A stretch of DNA of 34,778 bases from Pseudomonadota bacterium (GTDB taxonomy: Bacteria > Myxococcota_A > Polyangia > Polyangiales > Polyangiaceae). The stretch spans positions 1 through 34,778 of the forward strand of contig JAEXCN010000384.1 in NCBI GenBank assembly GCA_023402175.1. The letters are read 5' to 3'. Position 1 is the first letter of the stretch, and the number at the start of each line of letters is the position of its first letter. Of this stretch, positions 14,977-22,186 are shown piece by piece. A program made the position numbers and the translations under genes. The notes under the pieces were generated by a model. That model did not search any database. It worked only from the letters and a program-made list of their open reading frames with translations, and was not told the origin of the DNA.

Positions 14977-17498
14977 TGGCAGGCCTCGCAGGTCTCGGGG
15001 TTCTCGAGCGAGCAGGCGATCGCCGCCTGGTCCTTGGCCGTCGTCACGGCCGGGGGTGGGGGAGTCCAGCCCTGCGCCGCGTGCGGATCACCTTCGGGCG
15101 ACGACTTCGCCGCTGCTCTCGCCGCCGGATCGACCGCGTCGACCGTTGCTTTCGCGATTCGCGTCGCCGGTCGCGAGCGGAGGTAATAGGTGGTCTTCAG
15201 CCCCTTCTTCCAGGCGTAGAAGTACATGCTCGAGAGCTGGCCGATGTTCGGGTTCTCGATGAACAGGTTCAGCGACTGACTCTGGTCGATGAACGCGCCC
15301 CGATCGGCGGCCATGTCGATGAGCGAGCGCATCGGGATCTCCCATGCGGTGCGGTAGATCAGCCGGAGCGCCTCCGGGAGCTCCGTGAGCGACTGCACGG
15401 ATCCTTCCGCGAGCTTGAGTCGCGTTCGCGTCGCGTCGTTCCACCTCCCGAGCGCCTTCAGCTCCGCGACGAGATACCGGTTCACCTGGAGGAAGTCCCC
15501 AGAGAGCGTCTCGCGCTTGAACAGGTTCGACACCTGCGGCTCGATGCACTCGTAGCAGCCGGCGATCGACGCGATCGTCGCCGTCGGCGCGATCGCGACC
15601 ATGAGCGAATTCCGGAGGCCGTGGGTGCGTACTCGCTCGCGGAGCGCGTCCCAGCGTGCACGGTCTTCCGGCACGACATCCCAGGCATCGAACTGGAGCT
15701 CGCCTCGGGCCGCGCGCGTCTCCTCGAAGGCCGGATGCCGGCCGCGCTCGACCGCGAGATCGACCGACGTAGAGAGCGCGTGGAAGTAGATCTCCTCTGC
15801 GATCCGGCGCGAGAGATCGCGCGCTGCGGGCGCATCGAACGGCAGCTTCATCTGGAAGAAGAGGTCCTGGAGCCCCATCACGCCGAGACCGACAGGACGC
15901 CACCGCAGGTTGGAGCTCTTCGCAGTGGCGATGGGGTAGAAGTTCAGATCGATCACACGATCGAGCTGGCGGACCGCCGTGCGCACGGTGCGCGCGAGCT
16001 TCTCGAAGTCGAAGGCGACTCCGCCTTCTGCTCCGTCCGCCGCGCCGGTGGCCGCACGCACGTGACGCGCGAGGTTGATCGAGCCGAGATTGCAGACTGC
16101 AGACTCCTCGTTCGACGTCACCTCGAGGATCTCGGTGCACAAGTTCGAGAGGTGCACCGTCCGACCGGCAAGGGCGGTCTGATTGCATGCGAGGTTGGAC
16201 TTGTCCTTGAACGTCATCCAGCCGTTCCCGGTCTGGGCGAGCGTCCGCATCATCCGCGCGTAGAGATCGCGCGCCTTCAGCGTCCGCACGGCGAGCCCGG
16301 CGCGCTCCGCCGCGACGTATTTGCGCTCGAAGTCCTCGCCATAGAGATCCGGCAGCTCCGGCACGGTCTTCGGATCGAAGAGGCTCCAGTCCTCGTCGGC
16401 CTCGACGCGCTTCATGAACAGATCGCAGATCCAGTTGGCGAGGTTCAGGTTGTGCGTGCGCTTTGCCTCGTCGCCGGTGTTGTCACGCAGCTCGAGGAAT
16501 TCTTCGACGTCCGCGTGCCACGGCTCGAGGTAGACGCAGCAGGCGCCCTTGCGCTTGCCGCCCTGGTTCACCGCGGAGACGGAGGCGTCGAGCGTCTTCA
16601 GCCACGGCACGATTCCGTTCGAATGCCCGTTGGTGCTCTCGATGAGCGATCCGCGCGAGCGGACGCGGCTGTACGCGAGACCGATGCCGCCGGAGAACTT
16701 CGAGAGCAGCGCGACGTCGGTGTACTTCTGGTAGATGGTCTCGAGGTGATCGTCGGGGGAGTCGAGCAGGAAGCAGCTCGATAGCTGCTCGTGACGCGTC
16801 CCGGAGTTGAACAGCGTCGGTGAGCTCGGAAGGTATTCGAGCGACGAGAAGAGCCGATACAGCTCGAGCGCCTCGGACACGGACTCGGAGAGCGCGCACG
16901 CGATGCGGAGGAAGAACTGCTGCGGCGTCTCGAGGACGAGGCGCGTCTTCGGATGTTTCAGCAGGTAGCGGTCGTAGACCGTCCGCATTCCGAAGTATTC
17001 GAGCTCGCGATCGCGCTCCGGCACGATGGCGTCGTTCAGCTTCCGCGCGTTCCGGGCGACGAAGCTCTCGAGCCGCGGGTTGACGAGGCCCAGCTCGTAC
17101 GCCCGTGCGATCGACTGCGAGAACGCGTGGATGCCCTGGTTCTGGACTTCCTTGTCGATGAACGTCGCGAGCAGGCGCGCCGCGAGCTTCGCGTATTGCG
17201 GCTCCTCGACGATGAGACCCGCCGCGGTCTGGATCGAGAGCTGATCGAGCTCGCGCGTCGTTGCCCCGTCGTAGAGACCGCTGATCGTCTTCGTCGCGAC
17301 ACGCACCGCATCGACGTCGTCGAGCCCGGCGCAGCATCGGCTCACGGCGCGGACGATCTTGTCGACGGCGACGAGCTCGGTCGATCCGTCGCGCTTGGTG
17401 ACGCGCATCGTCGTCCGAGGTGCTGTCTCGCTCATCGGTGCCGAGTGGAAGTCGAGCAACGACGCTCCGCCGTTGCTCTCGATGCTCGTGGTCTGCAT
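14973..17498 (-). CDS. nrdA: Ribonucleotide reductase, class Ia, alpha (catalytic) subunit
   Basis: This 841-residue large subunit reduces ribonucleoside diphosphates to deoxyribonucleotides. Near the N-terminus is an ATP-cone (TKRDGSTELVAVDKIVRAV), which usually senses dATP. The active-site cysteines lie in LSSCFLL and AVCNLGSINLA, with the radical cysteine in NLCTEIL. The radical-transfer tyrosines are in KTTYYLRS and the C-terminal shuttle pair is CEAC (837-840). GGAGGA (17505-17510) lies six bases before the ATG at 17498. The leader contains a cobalamin riboswitch, so expression should fall when B12 is plentiful and a B12-dependent class II reductase can replace it. Confidence 0.97.
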   Translation of the reverse strand: MQTTSIESNGGASLLDFHSAPMSETAPRTTMRVTKRDGSTELVAVDKIVRAVSRCCAGLDDVDAVRVATKTISGLYDGATTRELDQLSIQTAAGLIVEEPQYAKLAARLLATFIDKEVQNQGIHAFSQSIARAYELGLVNPRLESFVARNARKLNDAIVPERDRELEYFGMRTVYDRYLLKHPKTRLVLETPQQFFLRIACALSESVSEALELYRLFSSLEYLPSSPTLFNSGTRHEQLSSCFLLDSPDDHLETIYQKYTDVALLSKFSGGIGLAYSRVRSRGSLIESTNGHSNGIVPWLKTLDASVSAVNQGGKRKGACCVYLEPWHADVEEFLELRDNTGDEAKRTHNLNLANWICDLFMKRVEADEDWSLFDPKTVPELPDLYGEDFERKYVAAERAGLAVRTLKARDLYARMMRTLAQTGNGWMTFKDKSNLACNQTALAGRTVHLSNLCTEILEVTSNEESAVCNLGSINLARHVRAATGAADGAEGGVAFDFEKLARTVRTAVRQLDRVIDLNFYPIATAKSSNLRWRPVGLGVMGLQDLFFQMKLPFDAPAARDLSRRIAEEIYFHALSTSVDLAVERGRHPAFEETRAARGELQFDAWDVVPEDRARWDALRERVRTHGLRNSLMVAIAPTATIASIAGCYECIEPQVSNLFKRETLSGDFLQVNRYLVAELKALGRWNDATRTRLKLAEGSVQSLTELPEALRLIYRTAWEIPMRSLIDMAADRGAFIDQSQSLNLFIENPNIGQLSSMYFYAWKKGLKTTYYLRSRPATRIAKATVDAVDPAARAAAKSSPEGDPHAAQGWTPPPPAVTTAKDQAAIACSLENPETCEACQ

Positions 17499-17519
17499 GG
17501 TCGGTCCTCCGGGGCAGTG

Positions 17520-17542
17520 ACGAGCGGTGCCGGACCGCTCGT
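17520..17542 (-). promoter_or_regulatory. Nine-base-pair hairpin next to the nrdA ribosome-binding site
   Basis: ACGAGCGGT (17520-17528) and ACCGCTCGT (17534-17542) form a perfect nine-base stem with a five-base loop, ending nine bases before the GGAGGA of nrdA on the transcript. One arm contains CGGTCC (plus 17532-17537), which can instead pair with GGACCG (plus 17502-17507) overlapping the Shine-Dalgarno. This makes it a candidate expression platform. No T-run follows, so a terminator is unlikely. Confidence 0.45.
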
Positions 17543-17750
17543 GTCGAGGCGCGAGGATGGAGAGCGCCGAGGACGCACGACGTCGGGAACGAACGTTCGT
17601 GAGACCTCGACGACCTGTCGTCCCCGCGGACGGAGGAAGACGCGAGAGGGGATGGCTGACCGTTCGACGCGAGGGCTCGCGCCTGTTCGGACCGCCAGCC
17701 TCCCTCGAGGCTTCCAGGTCGAACCGGACGCGGATGTCTCCCGCGCGCCG

Positions 17751-17938
17751 GATGCTGGCAGGTCTTCGGGCTCACGAGCGCTCCGGCGAAGCCGGGTTCC
17801 TACACTCCACCGCTTCCCGGTCCCTCGTCGTGAGAGCCAGTGCGCTACGTGGAGCTCGTTCTCGATTACCGCTGCGGGGCAGCCCCGGATGTTCGCCGGG
17901 TTCCCTTTTCAGCCCGTGGATTCGCGCCCACGAGCACC
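17751..17938 (-). ncRNA. Cobalamin (vitamin B12) riboswitch in the nrdAB leader
   Basis: The 188-base minus-strand segment carries the recognisable aptamer core in order. GGTGCT opens P1; AAAAGGGAACCCGG and CCGGGGCTGCCCCGCAGCGG with GTAAT form the core and L5 region. CACTGG and CCGGGAAGCGG follow, and the B12 box reads GAGCCCGAAGACCTGCCAG. P1 closes with AGCATC (plus 17751-17756) pairing fully, with one G-T, to GGTGCT (plus 17933-17938). It begins just after the predicted promoter and ends 252 bases before the nrdA start. Such elements repress downstream genes when adenosylcobalamin is bound. Confidence 0.93.
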
Positions 17939-17969
17939 AACACGAACCACAACATATAGGGGTCGTGTT
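17939..17969. promoter_or_regulatory. Inverted repeat overlapping the nrdA -10 region
   Basis: AACACGA (17939-17945) and TCGTGTT (17963-17969) form seven-base arms around a 17-base centre that holds the predicted -10 element. The plus-strand core CCACAACATATAGGGG (17947-17962) has the AT-centred, partly palindromic look of NrdR boxes. This is resemblance only: NrdR sites usually come in pairs and I see no second copy one to three helical turns away. Confidence 0.4.
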
Positions 17970-17980
17970 CAGGTCGTCAA
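17953..17980 (-). promoter_or_regulatory. Predicted nrdAB promoter
   Basis: On the minus strand TTGACG (plus 17975-17980) is followed after 16 bases by TATATG (plus 17953-17958). Initiation about seven bases later would fall just before the first base of riboswitch helix P1 at 17938, which supports both assignments. Confidence 0.65.
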
Positions 17981-18297
17981 CGACATCTTGCGCATCCGAT
18001 CAGTGTCCAGGTGCAGGCTTCATGGAGCGGAGGAGCGAGTCGTCGATCGTTGGAGGGCAGCTCGGTCGTTTCGATCGGTCCGCCTCGCTGCAAAGCTCGC
18101 GACGATGGTCACGCAGTCGTCGTTCCAGGCCTCTTGCGCCGAAACGATTGAATGGGGGAGGCTGTCCAGCCATGAACGCTACGCCTCGAGCATGGTCGAG
18201 ATCGACGATCCGACGGTACGGTCGATCTCGTCGCGACGAGTCGTCGCTCATCGATCGGCTTCACGCGTAGCCGAGCGCCGCGAAAGGTGATTTGACG
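17981..18297. other. Intergenic region between nrdA promoter and HipA-like gene
   Basis: This 317-base stretch has no convincing gene. A minus-strand frame at 18000-18251 (83 codons) is open, but its composition is unlike the neighbours and it resembles nothing I recognise. The right half holds the inverted repeats at 18197-18240. AAAGGTGA at 18283-18289 is the ribosome-binding site of the HipA-like gene. Confidence 0.5.
18197..18240. promoter_or_regulatory. Candidate operator: nested inverted repeats upstream of the HipA-like/DUF3037 pair
   Basis: CGAGATCGAC (18197-18206) and GTCGATCTCG (18221-18230) form perfect ten-base arms around 14 bases. Overlapping the right arm is a perfect 14-base palindrome CTCGTCGCGACGAG (18227-18240). 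The block ends 57 bases before the ATG at 18298. In toxin-antitoxin-like loci, such repeats are often where an antitoxin binds; no HipB-like repressor gene is present here, so the binder is unknown. Confidence 0.45.
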
Positions 18298-19074
18298 ATG
18301 CGCACCGTCAGGGCGATCCGGTACGTGCAGCCGTTCCGCGAGGGCGGCTCGGTGCCTGCGCTGATCGAAGCCGACGACATGGGCCTCTACGTTGCGAAGC
18401 TCCTCGGGGCCGCGCAGGGGCCCAAGGCGCTCGTCGCGGAGCTCGTCGCGGGCGAGCTCGCGCGTGCGGCGGGCCTCGACGTCCCGGAGATTGTCCTCGT
18501 CGACGTCGACCGCGCGCTTGCTGCAGCCGAGCCCGACCCGGAGCTCGCCTTGCCGCTCGAGGCCAGCGCAGGCGTAAACGTGGCGCTCGACTACCTGCCG
18601 GGAAGCTTGGGCTTCGATCCCATCGCCAGTAAGCCACCGGATGCGGCCACGGCTTCCCTCATCGTGCTCCTCGACGCGTTCACCATGAACGTCGATCGGA
18701 CGCCGCGGAATCCGAACCTTCTCGTCTGGCACCGCAAGGTCTGGCTCATCGATCACGGCGCGGCCTTCTATTTCCACCACGGCTGGGGACCGGAGCGTCC
18801 ACTCGAGGCGGCGTTCGATCCGTTCACCGAAGTGAGGCAGCACGTGCTGCTTCGCTGGGCGTCCGCGCTCGAGGCCGCTGCGAAGCATCTCCAGTCGGTC
18901 CTCGTCCCGTCGCTGTTCGAGCGCGTCCTCGATGACGTCCCCGACACGTGGCTCGACGCCGATCGGTCCTTCCCGGATGCAGCATCACATCGCGCTGCGT
19001 ACGTCGCGTGGCTGAGCAAGCGCGGCGAGGCATTGCCGGCTCTTCTCGAAGAGGCCAAACATGCCCGCAGCTAG
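18298..19074 (+). CDS. HipA-like kinase-domain protein (HipA_2 type)
   Basis: A 258-residue protein resembling the HipA_2 group of small HipA-like kinases. Lys34 in YVAKLLG and the following KALVAELVAGELARAAGLDVPE match the nucleotide-binding lobe. MNVDRTPRNPNLLVW (catalytic Asp133, Asn138) and WLIDHGAAFYFHH (metal-binding Asp152) match the catalytic and metal sites. These residues suggest an active phosphotransferase; the target is unknown. It is much shorter than E. coli HipA (440 residues). The ATG at 18298 has AAAGGTGA eight bases upstream; a TTG at 18292 is too close to that site. The 3' end overlaps the DUF3037-type gene by 14 bases. Confidence 0.8.
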   Translation: MRTVRAIRYVQPFREGGSVPALIEADDMGLYVAKLLGAAQGPKALVAELVAGELARAAGLDVPEIVLVDVDRALAAAEPDPELALPLEASAGVNVALDYLPGSLGFDPIASKPPDAATASLIVLLDAFTMNVDRTPRNPNLLVWHRKVWLIDHGAAFYFHHGWGPERPLEAAFDPFTEVRQHVLLRWASALEAAAKHLQSVLVPSLFERVLDDVPDTWLDADRSFPDAASHRAAYVAWLSKRGEALPALLEEAKHARS

Positions 19075-19456
19075 CGCGTTCCATTACGCGACCATCCGAG
19101 TCGTGCCGGACGTCGAGCGGGAGGAATTCGTCAACGCCGGTGTTCTGCTGTTCTGCGACGAGCTCGGTTTTCTCGGAGCGCGCATCGAGCTCGACCCCGC
19201 ACGTGTTCGGCTCCTCGCCCCGAACGCCGACGTGCCGCTCGTCGAGGAGCACCTCGCCGCCATCCCGCGTGTCTGCGCCGGCGGACCCGATGCGGGCCCG
19301 ATCGGCCTCCTCCCCATGCGGGAGCGCTGGCATTGGCTCGTCTCACCGCGGAGCTCGATCATCCAGACGTCCGCGCCACATGCTGGACTGTGCGATGACC
19401 CAGAGCGGGTATTGGAGCGGCTGTTCGAGCGGATGGTGCTGCGTCCGGAGCGTTGA
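19061..19456 (+). CDS. DUF3037-family protein, partner of the HipA-like kinase
   Basis: A 131-residue soluble protein. The opening FHYATIRVVPDVEREEFVNAGV and the later RWHWLVSPRSSIIQTSAPHAG match my recollection of DUF3037, a family repeatedly found beside HipA_2-type proteins. It starts 14 bases inside the upstream gene, so expression is coupled. It may be the antitoxin, regulator or substrate of the kinase, but no function is established. There is no DNA-binding motif of the HipB type. Confidence 0.8.
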   Translation: MPAASAFHYATIRVVPDVEREEFVNAGVLLFCDELGFLGARIELDPARVRLLAPNADVPLVEEHLAAIPRVCAGGPDAGPIGLLPMRERWHWLVSPRSSIIQTSAPHAGLCDDPERVLERLFERMVLRPER

Positions 19457-19526
19457 ATCGTTGCACGCCGTCCGTGCGCGAGCTCGTGGAGGACATGCCG
19501 CGCGCCGCGCCTGGGGGACGTGCAAC

Positions 19527-20339
19527 CTACCGGCGATGCTCGATCTGGTAGCGGGCTGGATCGTTGCCGAGCACACGGATCGTCGTTCGCGTCTCGTCGA
19601 GCACGGCGACGGCGCACGCGGCCGCGGGGCGGCCGGGAGCGTCCTCGTCGAGGTTCTCGATGAGGCTCTGGATCGTGACGTAGGGGATGCCGCGGATCAC
19701 GTCGAAGTGATTGCGATGGACGTGGCCGTTGAAGACGACGCGGACCTTTCCGCTCTCCTCGAGGATCGCGCGGAGCTCTTCGCGTTCCTTCACGAGCGCG
19801 AGATGGGCGAGCCCTTTGAACCAGAACGAGTCGGAGAGATCCTGCTCGCTCGCCGAGTGGTGCATGAAGACGACGGTCGGGAGCGACGTCTTCGCGAGAT
19901 CGTCCTTCAGCCATTCGAGCTGCGCATGCGGGATGCGGACGTCGACGTCCTTCCGCTCGTGCGTGTGGAGGACGGCGAAGTGGAAGCCCCCACGATCGAA
20001 CGCGTAGAAGAGCTGTCCTTGGCGCCTCCAGATGCGCGCGAGGTCATCACGCGTGAGGTTGATCGTGTCGTGGTTGCCCGCGACGTTGACGAGCTCCGCC
20101 TTCGCCGTGCGGAGGATGTCCTGGCACTCGGTGTAGCGGGCGAGGTCCGCCTCGCGGCTCTCGTCCTCGATGTCGTCGCCGAGGTTCACGAGGAGATCGG
20201 GCCGGACGTCCTCGTTCATCCGGCGAACGACCTCACGCGTCAGCTCGGCCGCGTGGTGCGTCAGCTTCCGTAGCTTTCCGTCGTGGAAAGCCTGGGGCCC
20301 GAAGTGGAGGTCCGTCACGAAGCCGATCTTCAGGGGCAT
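19527..20339 (-). CDS. Calcineurin-like metallophosphoesterase
   Basis: A 270-residue cytoplasmic metal-dependent phosphoesterase. The metal-binding motifs appear in order: DLH (10-12), GDDIED (54-59), GNHD (88-91), MHH (159-161) and GHVH (205-208). This set is shared by cyclic-nucleotide and glycerophosphodiester phosphodiesterases (CpdA/GpdQ-like) as well as general phosphatases, so the substrate is open. It diverges from the nucleotidyltransferase gene with only 24 bases between start codons. TACCAT ends eight bases before its ATG. Confidence 0.9.
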   Translation of the reverse strand: MPLKIGFVTDLHFGPQAFHDGKLRKLTHHAAELTREVVRRMNEDVRPDLLVNLGDDIEDESREADLARYTECQDILRTAKAELVNVAGNHDTINLTRDDLARIWRRQGQLFYAFDRGGFHFAVLHTHERKDVDVRIPHAQLEWLKDDLAKTSLPTVVFMHHSASEQDLSDSFWFKGLAHLALVKEREELRAILEESGKVRVVFNGHVHRNHFDVIRGIPYVTIQSLIENLDEDAPGRPAAACAVAVLDETRTTIRVLGNDPARYQIEHRR

Positions 20340-20347
20340 CGGCCACC

Positions 20348-20357
20348 ATGGTAGCGT
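20348..20357. promoter_or_regulatory. Overlapping divergent -10 hexamers
   Basis: On the minus strand TACCAT (plus 20348-20353) lies eight bases before the phosphoesterase ATG. On the plus strand TAGCGT (20352-20357) lies six bases before the nucleotidyltransferase ATG. The two hexamers share two bases, so the promoters should compete, and their -35 regions must lie inside the opposing genes. Confidence 0.45.
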
Positions 20358-20363
20358 GCGCTC

Positions 20364-21119
20364 ATGCGTCCCGTCCTCATTGGCGCCGGCAGAGGTAGCC
20401 GTCTCGAACACAGGACCGAGGAGGTCCCGAAGACGCTCGTGCACGTGATGGGCCGCCCGATGCTCGAGTGGATCCTCGAGGCGCTGGAGGACGCCGGGTT
20501 CACGCGGCGCGACGTCGTCTACGTGTGCGGCTACAAGGCGGACGTCCTCAAGGCGCGGTACCCCGAATTCACCTACGTCGAGAACCGCGACTGGGAGAAC
20601 AACAACATCCTCGAGTCGCTCGTCTGCGCGCGCGACTACCTCGGCGGCGGCTTCCTCTCGAGCTACACGGACATCATCTACCGCGCGAGCGCGGTGAAAG
20701 ACGTCGTGGCGGCGACGCAGGACAAGGTCCTCGTCTGCGATACCGACTGGCGGCGTCGTTACGTCCGGCGCACGAAGCACCCCGAGACGGACGCCGAGAA
20801 GATGCGCGCCGATGGCGAGCGCGTCATCGAGCTCTCGCGCACGATCGCGAGCGAGGAGGCGTCGGGCGAGTTCATCGGCGTCGCGAAGCTCACTGCTCCG
20901 GGCGCGAAGGAGATGCTCGCCGCGTACGACGAAGCGAAGAAGACCTGCACGACGCTCGGCGATCGCCCGTTCCAGAAGGCCTACCTGATTCACCTCTGGC
21001 AGTGGATGATCGAGCGCGGCTCCGGCTTTCATCGCGTGAACACGCCGGGGGGCTACATGGAGCTCGACACGCTCGAGGACCTGTCGCTCGCCGAGTCCTG
21101 GTGGAACGGCGGCTCGTGA
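20364..21119 (+). CDS. Sugar/phosphocholine nucleotidyltransferase-like protein
   Basis: A 251-residue NTP-transferase. GAGRGSRL (7-14) and Lys23 in EVPKTLV form the nucleotide-binding signature. ENNNILESLVCA, SYTDIIY and the D-x-DWRRRY segment, followed by SGEFIGVAKL, resemble the LicC-like CTP:phosphocholine cytidylyltransferase group (COG1213) more than hexose-1-phosphate transferases. It would couple a nucleotide to a phosphorylated head group or sugar. It is translationally coupled to the ABC ATPase gene (GTGA overlap at 21116-21119), which suggests the imported compound feeds this enzyme. The exact substrate is unproven. Confidence 0.85.
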   Translation: MRPVLIGAGRGSRLEHRTEEVPKTLVHVMGRPMLEWILEALEDAGFTRRDVVYVCGYKADVLKARYPEFTYVENRDWENNNILESLVCARDYLGGGFLSSYTDIIYRASAVKDVVAATQDKVLVCDTDWRRRYVRRTKHPETDAEKMRADGERVIELSRTIASEEASGEFIGVAKLTAPGAKEMLAAYDEAKKTCTTLGDRPFQKAYLIHLWQWMIERGSGFHRVNTPGGYMELDTLEDLSLAESWWNGGS

Positions 21120-22186
21120 CGAACGAGGTCGAGCTCGACGGCGTCATCAAGAGGTACGCCGGCGAAGGCGCAGCCCTCCGCGGTGTGTCGCTCGGCGTGA
21201 AGAAGGGCGAGCTCGTCGTCGTCGTCGGGCCGTCGGGATGCGGAAAGTCGACCACGCTCCGCATCGTCGCCGGCCTCGAGGAGGCCGACGCGGGCGTCGT
21301 TCGCATCGGCGGCAAGTCGATGGCTGGCGTCGCCCCGCAGGACCGCGACGTCGCGATGGTGTTCCAGGGCTACGCGCTCTACCCGACGATGACCGTGCGC
21401 GAGAACATGGAGTTCCCGCTCAAGATGCGAAAGGTGGCTCCCGCCGAGCGTCGCAAGCGCGCCGACGAGGCGGCGGAGCTGCTCGAGCTCGGACGCCTGA
21501 TGGATCGCTTGCCGTCCGAGCTCTCCGGCGGCGAGCGTCAGCGCGTCGCGATGGGCCGCGCGATCGTGCGGCGGCCGCGGGTCTTCCTCTTCGACGAGCC
21601 GCTCTCGAACCTCGACGCCGCGCTTCGGCAAGAGCTTCGCGTCGAGATCGGCGTGCTCGTGCGCGAGCTCGGCGTGACGGCGATCTACGTCACGCACGAT
21701 CAAGTGGAGGCGATGACGCTCGCCGATCGGATCTGCATCATGCGAAAGGGCGAGATCCAGCAGGTCGCGTCCCCGCGGCAGATCTACGAGGAGCCTGCGA
21801 CGAGCTTCGTCGCGACGTTCATCGGCGCTCCGAAGATGAACCTGCTCGAGGGGCGCGTCGACAGGGGGACGATCTCGTGCGGCCCGTTCAAGCTGGCCGC
21901 GCCTCCGGACAAACGCCTCCCCGATCGCGTCGTCGTCGGCGTACGCCCCGAGGACGTGCGCCTCGTGGACAGTGCGAGCGAGGACGGCGCGACGAAGCTC
22001 GAGGTCACCGTCGCCGAGCCGCTCGGTGCGGAGACGAACTTCGTCCTCCGCGCCGGCGAATGCGAGCTCCGCGCGCGCGCGCCGGGGTTCGACCGGCGCG
22101 AGAAAGGTTCGTCGATCCACGTCTCGCTCGCTCGCGCTCCGCTTCACTTCTTCGAGCCAGGCGAGGCTGGGGGAAGGATCGCGTGA
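21116..22186 (+). CDS. ABC importer ATP-binding subunit, MalK/UgpC family
   Basis: A 356-residue carbohydrate-type importer ATPase from a GTG start. Walker A GPSGCGKST is at 38-46, the signature LSGGE at 136-140, Walker B VFLFDEP at 156-162, and the switch His is 194 in VTHDQVEAMTLADRI. A C-terminal TOBE/regulatory region follows with VVVGVRPEDVRLV. It would energise uptake of a sugar or glycerophosphodiester. It overlaps both neighbours by four bases (GTGA), so the trio is tightly coupled. No permease subunits are encoded in this operon. Confidence 0.93.
   Translation: MTNEVELDGVIKRYAGEGAALRGVSLGVKKGELVVVVGPSGCGKSTTLRIVAGLEEADAGVVRIGGKSMAGVAPQDRDVAMVFQGYALYPTMTVRENMEFPLKMRKVAPAERRKRADEAAELLELGRLMDRLPSELSGGERQRVAMGRAIVRRPRVFLFDEPLSNLDAALRQELRVEIGVLVRELGVTAIYVTHDQVEAMTLADRICIMRKGEIQQVASPRQIYEEPATSFVATFIGAPKMNLLEGRVDRGTISCGPFKLAAPPDKRLPDRVVVGVRPEDVRLVDSASEDGATKLEVTVAEPLGAETNFVLRAGECELRARAPGFDRREKGSSIHVSLARAPLHFFEPGEAGGRIA

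Noticed and set aside
17520..17542. Rho-independent terminator before nrdA
   Set aside because: The hairpin is strong, but no T-run follows and it sits within ten bases of the ribosome-binding site, so translational control is more likely.
18000..18251. Open minus-strand frame of 83 codons upstream of the nrdA promoter
   Set aside because: It has no ribosome-binding site, a mixed third-position composition unlike neighbouring genes and no recognisable motif. It also overlaps the inverted repeats before the HipA-like gene.
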